A stretch of DNA of 33,358 bases from Candidatus Atribacteria bacterium (lineage in GTDB: Bacteria > Atribacterota > Phoenicimicrobiia > Phoenicimicrobiales > Stramentimicrobiaceae). Below are positions 15,370-22,151 of the stretch, in pieces. The notes under the pieces are model-generated. The model saw nothing but the letters and a program-made list of their open reading frames with translations, had not been told where the DNA came from and made no database searches. The stretch lies in NCBI GenBank assembly GCA_029556475.1, contig JAKQEP010000153.1:1-33358 (forward strand). The letters are read 5' to 3'. Position 1 is the first letter of the stretch. Every line of letters begins with the position of its first letter. A program made the position numbers and the translations under genes.

Positions 15370-17803
15370 CAGAAATAACCAGGGCTCTTCCTCCTGGTCT
15401 TTAGAATATTTCAAATTTGAGCCAGGTCAAGAAAAATTACGGGAATCCTTATGTGCTCTGGGTAATGGTTATTTGGGCACCAGAGGTGCCTTTAATGAAG
15501 TTTCTTCATCCAGGATACATTACCCGGGAACTTACCTGGCAGGGGTGTACAACAAATTAGAAAGTAACATTGCCGGGAAAACTATTGTCAATGAGGACCT
15601 GGTTAATTGTCCCAACTGGTTACCGTTAACTTTCAAAACTGACCAGGATCAGGAATGGATAATACCTTCTGTTAACAACATCATTTCCTATCAAGAAAAA
15701 TTGGACTTTAAAGAAGCATCATTAACAAGAAATTATAGAATTAAAGAAAACGACAAGAAAATTACCACTGTAGAAACCCGTCGTATAATTCATATGGGAA
15801 ATAATCATCTGGCAGCACAGGAATATATCCTTATTCCTGAAAATTACGATGGTGAAATTATTATCCGCTCCGCTTTAGATGGCAGTATTGAAAATAAGGG
15901 GGTAGATAGATACAGTGAACTTAACTCTCTTCATCTATCTGCAGGAGCAACAGGAATTTTTTCTGAAAAGGGTATCTATTTAACTGTCACTACCAGTCAA
16001 TCAAATATACAGATTGCTATGGCTTCAACCATATATTTATCGCATAATGGTAAAGAAGTGAAACCTATCTCTATCACTACCCGGAAAGAAGAAAAAACTA
16101 TTTTTCAAGAATACAGGATAAAAGTTAGGAAAAAAGAGAGGTATGTAATAGAAAAAACTGTTGCTATATATACCTCCCGGGATAAAGATACTGAAAACCC
16201 TTTAAAAAGTGCTATAGATTTAATACAAGAAGTATCCGGCTTTTCATCACTGCTGGATTCTCATAAAGAAGCCTGGTCCAATCTATGGAATATGTTTGAT
16301 ATAGAAATAAAAGGACATATCTTTTCAGAAAAGACTATAAGGTTGCATATTTATCATCTCTTACAAACCGCATCTGTACATACTTCAAAATTAGATGTGG
16401 GCATTCCTGCCAGGGGATTGTCAGGGGAGGCTTACCGCGGACATATCTTCTGGGATGAGATTTTTATTTTACCACAATACAATTATCGTTTACCGGAGAT
16501 AACCAAATCAACTCTGCTCTATCGTTACCGAAGATTGAAACAAGCCCGAGAATATGCTAAAGAAAATGGTTATCAGGGTGCCATGTTCCCCTGGCAAAGT
16601 GGTTCTACAGGGGAAGAAGAAACACAAACTATCCATCTTAATCCTCAATCGGGCAAATGGGGACCTGATTACAGCCATAATCAGAGACATATATCTTTTG
16701 CCATAGCATATTGTATATGGAAACACTGGATAATAACAGCTGACCTGGACTTTATGTGCAACTACGGAGCAGAGCTCTTTCTCTCCATAGCAAAGTTTGC
16801 AGCCAGTTTATCATATTTTGACCTAGAAGATAAAAAATACCATACCAGAGGTTTAATGGGACCTGACGAGTTTCATGAAAGACTTCCTGGAATAACTGAA
16901 GCAGGATTTAAAGATAATGCTTACAGTAACATCCTGATTGTCTGGATCTTGCAGCGAGCACTTGAAATAATATCATCAATTTTGCCAATAAAACAAAAAA
17001 ACGTGTTATTAAAAAAATTAGAAATAGATTATGGTGAATTAAAAATCTGGGCAGAGATTACCAGAAAGATGAACATACTGATGGATGAAGAAGGTATTAT
17101 CGCCCAGTTTGATGGTTATTTTTCTCTGCCAGAATTAAACTGGAAAGCTTATAAAAAGAAATATGGCAATATTCAAAGAATGGACCGTATCTTAAAAGCA
17201 GAAGGCAAATCGACTAATGATTACAAAGTAGCAAAACAGGCTGATACCCTTATGCTGCCCTACTTATTTTCTTTAACAGAATTAGAAAATATATTTCAAC
17301 TATTGGGATATCAGTTTAACGGAGATATTTTAAGAAAAAATTATGATTACTACGTACAGAGAACCTCTCACGGTTCTACACTCAGTAAAGTGGTTCATTG
17401 CTATTTATCTGATATTTTGGGACAATCCGGACAGTCCTGGAAATGGTACTGTGAAGTTCTTAATTCTGATATCAATGATATTCAAGGCGGCACTACCCCG
17501 GAAGGGATACATACCGGGGTAATGGGTGGTTCTATAAACATTGCTCTGAAAAGATATGCCGGTGTAAATATTATTAATGGTATAATAAATATTGACCCTG
17601 ATATCCCTAAAAAATGGAAATATATAAAATTTAAGATAAAGTACAAGGAAATATGGTATTCACTGAAAATAGAAAGACATAAAATTATTGCTACCCTATC
17701 CACTACTAAATTAATAGATGAAGAATATCAGGAAAGGATTGTTATTCGTCAAAAAGAATATCTGTTGGATATGAATAGAACATATACCTTTTATCTTAAA
17801 TAG
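15338..17803 (+). CDS. glycoside hydrolase family 65 disaccharide phosphorylase (trehalose/kojibiose/maltose type)
   Basis: The protein has up to 821 residues and the full GH65 architecture. The N-terminal beta-sandwich starts WSLEYFKFEPGQEKLRESLCALGNGYLGTRGAFNE. The (alpha/alpha)6 barrel contains GHIFWDEIFILP, the catalytic acid in GPDEFHE (Glu511), KQADTLMLPYLF and the late STLSKVVHCYLS region. GH65 phosphorylases split trehalose, kojibiose, nigerose or maltose with phosphate, giving beta-glucose-1-phosphate. The trehalose phosphatase domain upstream favours trehalose. The only start codon before the conserved domain is TTG at 15338, 32 bases inside the previous gene, without a good ribosome binding site. 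Coupled translation is likely and the exact N-terminus is uncertain. Confidence 0.88.
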   Translation: MNKFWQFLKNNRNNQGSSSWSLEYFKFEPGQEKLRESLCALGNGYLGTRGAFNEVSSSRIHYPGTYLAGVYNKLESNIAGKTIVNEDLVNCPNWLPLTFKTDQDQEWIIPSVNNIISYQEKLDFKEASLTRNYRIKENDKKITTVETRRIIHMGNNHLAAQEYILIPENYDGEIIIRSALDGSIENKGVDRYSELNSLHLSAGATGIFSEKGIYLTVTTSQSNIQIAMASTIYLSHNGKEVKPISITTRKEEKTIFQEYRIKVRKKERYVIEKTVAIYTSRDKDTENPLKSAIDLIQEVSGFSSLLDSHKEAWSNLWNMFDIEIKGHIFSEKTIRLHIYHLLQTASVHTSKLDVGIPARGLSGEAYRGHIFWDEIFILPQYNYRLPEITKSTLLYRYRRLKQAREYAKENGYQGAMFPWQSGSTGEEETQTIHLNPQSGKWGPDYSHNQRHISFAIAYCIWKHWIITADLDFMCNYGAELFLSIAKFAASLSYFDLEDKKYHTRGLMGPDEFHERLPGITEAGFKDNAYSNILIVWILQRALEIISSILPIKQKNVLLKKLEIDYGELKIWAEITRKMNILMDEEGIIAQFDGYFSLPELNWKAYKKKYGNIQRMDRILKAEGKSTNDYKVAKQADTLMLPYLFSLTELENIFQLLGYQFNGDILRKNYDYYVQRTSHGSTLSKVVHCYLSDILGQSGQSWKWYCEVLNSDINDIQGGTTPEGIHTGVMGGSINIALKRYAGVNIINGIINIDPDIPKKWKYIKFKIKYKEIWYSLKIERHKIIATLSTTKLIDEEYQERIVIRQKEYLLDMNRTYTFYLK

Positions 17804-17815
17804 AGGGAGGGGTAA

Positions 17816-18193
17816 ATGGCAAAAAAGCATATTCTTATTGTCGACGGGGATGTAATGAAGGCAGAAAGACTGAAAAGAAATCTGGAGACAGAGGATTACA
17901 GTGTTGATGTAGTACACTATGGTCATGAGGCATTAATGGTTTTAGGAAGGAAATGGGTTGATTTAGTCATCTCTTCCATTACACTGCAAGGAGCAATGAA
18001 CGGTATTCAATTGTTACAGGAGATTAAAAAGAATAAGGAGCTTGCTGAGACTCCGATTATTATTATGAGCAGTAAAATTAATCTGGAAAAAAGTATCTAT
18101 GATATAGGAGCAACTCTTTTTGTGGAAAAACCATATGATGTTGTAGAGATAATCCAAAAAATTAAAGATATTTTTCCCGAAAATGACAAATAA
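17816..18193 (+). CDS. stand-alone receiver-like protein lacking the phosphoacceptor aspartate
   Basis: The 125-residue protein has the CheY-like fold pattern: HILIVDGD at the start, DLVISSITL in the middle, IIIMSS (85-86) and FVEKPYD with the conserved Lys105. The normal phosphoacceptor Asp after beta-strand 3 is replaced by Ser (Ser54 in VISSI), and the acidic pair is reduced to Asp10-Gly-Asp12. Aspartyl phosphorylation is therefore unlikely, and it may work as a pseudo-receiver or binding partner. There is no output domain. It starts 12 bases after the GH65 gene with a GGGAGGGG ribosome binding site, so it belongs to that operon. Confidence 0.82.
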   Translation: MAKKHILIVDGDVMKAERLKRNLETEDYSVDVVHYGHEALMVLGRKWVDLVISSITLQGAMNGIQLLQEIKKNKELAETPIIIMSSKINLEKSIYDIGATLFVEKPYDVVEIIQKIKDIFPENDK

Positions 18194-18245
18194 ATGATGT
18201 TATTCAGATAAATCTTTTAAAATAATACTTTCTGGGGTTTAAAAA

Positions 18246-18719
18246 ATGGCTGAAAATAATTCTCTTAGTCTGACTAAATTAATGGAACGGCTGAAACAGA
18301 TAAAAGCAAAAGATATTATGACTGAAGATGTTATTACCGTGAGAAAAGATGACACTCTCACCGATGTAGCTAAGTTGATGATCACTAAAAGGATTAGCGG
18401 ATTCCCGGTTATAGAAAATGATAAAATAATCGGAATAATCACTGCCAACGATCTATTCCTGGTAATGGATATGATCAAGGCTGGTGAAGTATTAAAAGAT
18501 AATGGCACTGATTATTCTCAACCAAGAGTAAGCTTCGCTATGTCTACAGAAATTATTACTGTGAATCCTGAAGGAACCCTCGATGATATCATCTCCTTGA
18601 TGAAATACAGAAACATTCACACCCTACCGGTCGTAAGCCAGAATAAACTAGTGGGAGTCATTGGCCGCAGAGATGTATTCAGAAGTTTTTATGGTGCAAT
18701 CAGAGATTTAATATCATAA
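18246..18719 (+). CDS. CBS domain pair protein
   Basis: The 157-residue protein consists of two CBS repeats: residues 21-75 (AKDIMTEDVITVRKDDTL...SGFPVI...GIITANDL) and 96-150 (FAMSTEIITVNPEGTL...HTLPVV...GVIGRRDV). Such Bateman pairs bind adenosine nucleotides and regulate partners. No enzyme or transporter domain is attached. It follows the receiver gene by 52 bases in the same direction and ends tail to tail with the PLP enzyme, overlapping it by six bases. The ribosome binding site is weak. The partner is unknown; operon position suggests a link to the sugar enzymes or receiver protein, but that is inference. Confidence 0.85.
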   Translation: MAENNSLSLTKLMERLKQIKAKDIMTEDVITVRKDDTLTDVAKLMITKRISGFPVIENDKIIGIITANDLFLVMDMIKAGEVLKDNGTDYSQPRVSFAMSTEIITVNPEGTLDDIISLMKYRNIHTLPVVSQNKLVGVIGRRDVFRSFYGAIRDLIS

Positions 18720-20177
18720 TAGGCCTGTTTTTTTATTGAATTGAACAATAAGCTCATCAATCTTATCAACCTGATTACGAATAGTGCCCCAATAATTCTC
18801 ATAATCATACCATTGGGCATTCAATTCATCCAGGTTTTTTCCCTGTTGTTCTATCCAGGTAAAGTATTTTAAATTATGAATCCTCTTTCTATCATTATAG
18901 GTTAATTCCTGCATATAATCAGTCGTTAAAGCCATTAGATTACGGTGATGAGCAATGGCGGCATCTGTATCATTATAAAGGCCGAATTGTTTTTCTAATT
19001 CCTTCAACCTTGAACCGTAAAGCTCCATAGAATCAGTAAATACAGTAAAAACGATATCCTTTTCTGTTAGTTCATAATATTTGGCAAATTTAATTGCCAT
19101 AATCAGGTTAGCTGCGCTGGAAATCCCCAGTAGAGGTAATTGTTCAATAATCTCTTTAGATACACCTATTTTGCCAAGATAGTCTTGGCCAATAGGCTCA
19201 TTAAACAACCGGATAGCACCCATGGTATTATGGTCATCTACGGCAATTATCATATCGGTGTTCTTCACATTGTGAATCCAAGGCACATGCTTATCCCCTA
19301 TTCCTTCGATACGATGAGCACCATAACCATTGGCCAATAAGGTAGGGCACTGTAAGGCTTCACCGGCTGCTATTTTACTATTTGGAAACAGTTGTTTTAG
19401 ATAATCTCCGCTGGCAATAGTACCTGCTGAACCGGTGGTCAATACAATCCCCGCAAAATTATCTTTACTCTGCATTATCTGAGATAAAACTTCTTCAATG
19501 GCCTTTCCGGTAACATGGTAATGCCAGAGGTAGTTTCCAAATTCATCAAACTGATTGAATACCACCACATTATCCCTGGTTTTTAATAATTCCCAGGACT
19601 TATCAAAAATTTCCTTGACATTGCTTTCCGAACCTGGTGTACCAATTACCTCACCGGCAACCTTGGATAACCAATCGAATCTCTCTTTACTCATTCCTTC
19701 CGGCAATATTGCTATCGATTCACAGGAAAGTAAGTCTGCATTGTAAGCACCTCCACGACAATAATTACCAGTAGAGGGCCATACAGCCTTATCCTTAGTA
19801 GGATCAAATTGCCCTGTAATCAGACGGGGAACAAGGCATCCAAAAGTAGCTCCCACCTTGTGTGACCCTGTTGGCATCCATTTCCCAACTAATGCAACTA
19901 TACGTGCTTTGACACCTGTCAATTCAGAAGGTAATTCCATAAAATTTACCCCATCGAAAAGGCCCCCAAACTTTACCGGTTCATTCTTCCAGGTAATTCG
20001 AAACAGATTGTATGAGTCAATATCCCATAAACCAATGCTCTTAAGCTTTTCTTTGATTCCTTCAGGAATAAGTTCTGGATTTATCATTTGTTTGAAGGTG
20101 GGAATAATAATATTCTTTTCTCTGGCTCTTTGTACAGTCCTCTTCAATTGCTCTTCATTAATAGTTAAGTCAATCAT
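18714..20177 (-). CDS. PLP-dependent enzyme of the tryptophan synthase beta / cysteine synthase fold
   Basis: This is a fold-type II PLP enzyme of 487 residues. The Schiff-base lysine is in PTGSHKVGATFG (Lys107, counted from the ATG). WPSTGNYCRGGAYNADLL supplies the substrate loop and TTGSAGTIASGDYLK the glycine-rich phosphate-binding loop. I start it at ATG 20177 because AAGGGAG sits six bases upstream; an in-frame TTG at 20195 would lie before that site. It is longer than ordinary cysteine synthases (about 310 residues), with extra N-terminal (about 80) and C-terminal (about 90) helices. It may be a cysteine synthase-like lyase or an amino-acid beta-eliminating enzyme; specificity cannot be read here. 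It lies 23 bases downstream of ndk in the same direction. Confidence 0.8.
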   Translation of the reverse strand: MIDLTINEEQLKRTVQRAREKNIIIPTFKQMINPELIPEGIKEKLKSIGLWDIDSYNLFRITWKNEPVKFGGLFDGVNFMELPSELTGVKARIVALVGKWMPTGSHKVGATFGCLVPRLITGQFDPTKDKAVWPSTGNYCRGGAYNADLLSCESIAILPEGMSKERFDWLSKVAGEVIGTPGSESNVKEIFDKSWELLKTRDNVVVFNQFDEFGNYLWHYHVTGKAIEEVLSQIMQSKDNFAGIVLTTGSAGTIASGDYLKQLFPNSKIAAGEALQCPTLLANGYGAHRIEGIGDKHVPWIHNVKNTDMIIAVDDHNTMGAIRLFNEPIGQDYLGKIGVSKEIIEQLPLLGISSAANLIMAIKFAKYYELTEKDIVFTVFTDSMELYGSRLKELEKQFGLYNDTDAAIAHHRNLMALTTDYMQELTYNDRKRIHNLKYFTWIEQQGKNLDELNAQWYDYENYWGTIRNQVDKIDELIVQFNKKTGLL

Positions 20178-20200
20178 TTTTAACTCCCTTGTCAATCATA

Positions 20201-20746
20201 CTAATTTATATTGAAATCATCTCCAAACCAGAGGGCTATTTCCCTGCAAGCTTCCTCAGCCGATTCAGAAGCATGAACTAAATTGTATAAAACTCTTTTT
20301 TCTGGTGTAGAGCAATCGGGGGAATCTATGGAAAAATCACCTCTTATAGAACCTAACTCTGCAAAAAGGGGGACTGTATTACCTACCATTTTTCTGGTGA
20401 CCTCAGCGGCATGGTTGCCGCTTAAGATAATAACTACTACAGGATTATCAGTCAGGTGCTCCATTAACCATTTTCGGATTATCTGACCAATTTCGAGTGG
20501 GTCTTCTGTTCCCAAATCCTGTTTTAAATTTAAATTATATCTCTTGTAGGTATCTATTGTTTTTTTGCCCACATTTTTGACCCAATGACAATCATCCGGA
20601 TAGTGTTTTTCTACTATTTCCCTTGATGGCTTTATAATTTTCATCTCTCTTAAATTAAGACCTGCTCTTTCAAAGCGGGATATTATCCTGCCTACCAGAG
20701 CCCTTTTTATCGCTTCAGGCTTAATCAAAACCAGAGTTTTTTCCAA
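20201..20746 (-). CDS. ndk: nucleoside diphosphate kinase, long subtype
   Basis: The 181-residue enzyme moves the gamma-phosphate between nucleoside tri- and diphosphates. Seen are TLVLIKPEA at the start, the phosphohistidine in NLVHASES (His158), IRGDFS, and a C-terminal EIALWFG. Common Ndk proteins are 135-150 residues. This one has about 30 extra residues between His48 and the PVVV strand, with the pattern HYPDDCHW...GKKTIDTY...LGTEDPLEIGQIIRKWL. I associate that insertion with the long Ndk forms of Patescibacteria and some archaea. It sits between purC and the PLP enzyme, a sensible place for nucleotide metabolism. Confidence 0.92.
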   Translation of the reverse strand: MEKTLVLIKPEAIKRALVGRIISRFERAGLNLREMKIIKPSREIVEKHYPDDCHWVKNVGKKTIDTYKRYNLNLKQDLGTEDPLEIGQIIRKWLMEHLTDNPVVVIILSGNHAAEVTRKMVGNTVPLFAELGSIRGDFSIDSPDCSTPEKRVLYNLVHASESAEEACREIALWFGDDFNIN

Positions 20747-20792
20747 TTCTAATAATCCTTTCTTATTTTATTTAATTGCTTATGAACTATTT

Positions 20793-21482
20793 CTAAATAT
20801 CAGATAAAATCAATTTCCCCAATTCTAATGGTTGAAGATATTTTCCATCTTTATAAGCTCTCATATTGCCTCCAGATATCTCATCAATCAAAATTAATTC
20901 TCCGCTATCCTTCTCTCTACCAAATTCTAGTTTAATATCATATAACTCTATTCCTTTTTTGGATAACTCTTCTTTTATCAATCCAGCAATTCTCCTGGTA
21001 AGATATTTTAACTCTTTACACTCTTCCTGGGATAATATCTTAAGCATTGACAGGGCATCCTCAGTAATCAAAGGATCATTTCTGGCATCATCTTTTAAGG
21101 TAAACTCAATTAATGCCTCTAAGGGACTGCCTTCTGCTATATATTCTCCATAACGGCGAAAAAAACTGCCCACAGCCATATAGCGGCATATCACTTCCAA
21201 TCCTTTTCCAAACACAGTAGCTGGTTTTACTATCATAGCATCCTGTTTGAGATTTACTTCTATATAGTGTGTAGGAATTTTGTTTTTTTCCAATATCTCA
21301 AAGAAAAACTTAGTTAATTTTAAGGCAACTTTTCCTGCTCCAGCTATGCTTAAACCAACAGTATTCGCACCAGGGTCAAAAATACCATTTTCTCCGGTTA
21401 CATCATCCTTAAATCTTAATAGATAATTACCATTCTTTAGCTTAAAAACATCCTTCGTCTTTCCATGGCAGATTAATTGCAT
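20793..21482 (-). CDS. purC: phosphoribosylaminoimidazole-succinocarboxamide synthase (SAICAR synthetase)
   Basis: The 229-residue purine biosynthesis enzyme joins aspartate to CAIR using ATP. Motifs are CHGKTKDVF with the N-terminal nucleotide-binding loop, RFKDDVTGENG, VICRYMAVGSFFRRYG near the substrate site, DPLITEDA, YDIKLEFGREK and LIDEISGGNMR. Length is standard. It is first of a likely purC-ndk-PLP enzyme transcript. The ribosome binding site is poor: an AGGGG lies about 14 bases before the ATG. No other purine genes are in the window. Confidence 0.93.
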   Translation of the reverse strand: MQLICHGKTKDVFKLKNGNYLLRFKDDVTGENGIFDPGANTVGLSIAGAGKVALKLTKFFFEILEKNKIPTHYIEVNLKQDAMIVKPATVFGKGLEVICRYMAVGSFFRRYGEYIAEGSPLEALIEFTLKDDARNDPLITEDALSMLKILSQEECKELKYLTRRIAGLIKEELSKKGIELYDIKLEFGREKDSGELILIDEISGGNMRAYKDGKYLQPLELGKLILSDI

Positions 21483-21516
21483 CTCTTATTTAATGCCCCT
21501 TTTTTCTATTATTTTA

Positions 21517-21545
21517 AATATATTCTATCTTAACATTTTTAACAA
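21517..21545 (-). promoter_or_regulatory. possible promoter of purC-ndk-PLP enzyme
   Basis: On the minus strand TTGTTA (21545-21540), a 17-base spacer and TATATT (21522-21517) form a plausible promoter just upstream of purC, right beside the palindrome at 21556-21604. The -35 matches four of six positions and the -10 five of six. Confidence 0.4.
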
Positions 21546-21555
21546 AGCAAATAAA

Positions 21556-21604
21556 ATAGGGGATGGTTCTCTGTACCACATTGATACAGAGAACCATCCC
21601 CTAT
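21556..21604. repeat. perfect 20-bp palindrome with 9-base loop (REP-like element / terminator)
   Basis: Bases 21556-21575 pair perfectly with 21585-21604 around the loop CCACATTGA. The arm core GGGGATGGTTCTCTGTA resembles the GGGACGGTTCTCTGT-type palindromes I recall as repeated elements in many clostridial and related genomes, some tied to REP-associated IS200-like transposases. It lies 26 bases past the stop of the RRM gene. On the minus strand the stem is followed by a T-rich tract, so it can also act as that gene's rho-independent terminator. Confidence 0.8.
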
Positions 21605-21630
21605 CTGACTATCTTATTCTCAACTAAGAG

Positions 21631-21930
21631 TTAAAAACGTTTTCTGTTGTCACGAAAGTCACGTCTGTTGCGATTGTCACTAAAATCTCTTCTCGGTTTT
21701 TGCGGTCTGGCTTCATCAATTTTCAATGGTCGGCCATTAAATTCGGTGTTATTCAAAGCATCCATTGCTGATTGCGCTTCTTCCGATGAAGACATTTCTA
21801 CAAACCCAAAGCCTTTACCTTCAATGATGTTAACACTATTGACGGTACCCTGATTTGCAAATAACTCTTCCAGTTGCTCGTTAGTTACAGAATAGCTTAA
21901 ATTTCCGACATATAGCTTACTACCTTGCAT
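21631..21930 (-). CDS. single-RRM RNA-binding protein (bacterial Rbp type)
   Basis: The 99-residue protein carries one RNA recognition motif: RNP2 as LYVGNL (6-11) and RNP1 as KGFGFVEM (39-46). A short tail rich in Arg, Asp and Asn follows (RRDFSDNRNRRDFRDNRKRF), resembling RGG-like tails. Bacterial relatives in cyanobacteria and other phyla bind RNA and often respond to cold. I start it at ATG 21930 because AAAGGAGG lies just upstream. An in-frame ATG at 22011 has no ribosome binding site and would add a nonconserved stretch. It has a consensus promoter and a leader of about 165 bases. Confidence 0.9.
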   Translation of the reverse strand: MQGSKLYVGNLSYSVTNEQLEELFANQGTVNSVNIIEGKGFGFVEMSSSEEAQSAMDALNNTEFNGRPLKIDEARPQKPRRDFSDNRNRRDFRDNRKRF

Positions 21931-22104
21931 TACTCTACCTCCTTTTTTCTTTATTTTATTTTTCAGTAACATTAAATTTAGAGGCAAAGCAACACAAAAT
22001 AGTGGCCACATATCTCTATTTTACATATTACTGGGAACAACCCTTTTTCCCATGGCTGTTCTTTAAAGTTATAACTTTTTAGCACCATTATTGAGCGACA
22101 ATTT

Positions 22105-22132
22105 ATTATACATCAATAATTTGAAATGTCAA
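22105..22132 (-). promoter_or_regulatory. perfect-consensus sigma70 promoter of the RRM gene
   Basis: On the minus strand TTGACA (22132-22127), a 16-base spacer and TATAAT (22110-22105) match both consensus hexamers exactly. Transcription would start near 22098, giving an untranslated leader of about 165 bases that contains a small stem (TGGGAA/TTCCCA). It is the strongest promoter seen in the window and implies high expression. Confidence 0.8.
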
Positions 22133-22151
22133 ATAATTTTTTAGATATTTT

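Noticed and set aside
15360-15370. -1 frameshift at the AAAAAA run joining the fusion gene to GH65
   Set aside because: GH65 lies in the +1 frame relative to the upstream gene, so a -1 slip would not enter it. A +1 event or re-initiation remains possible and is listed under findings.
21931-22011. Upstream extension of the RRM gene
   Set aside because: The in-frame ATG at 22011 has no ribosome binding site, while AAAGGAGG sits directly before ATG 21930, which also begins the conserved RRM.
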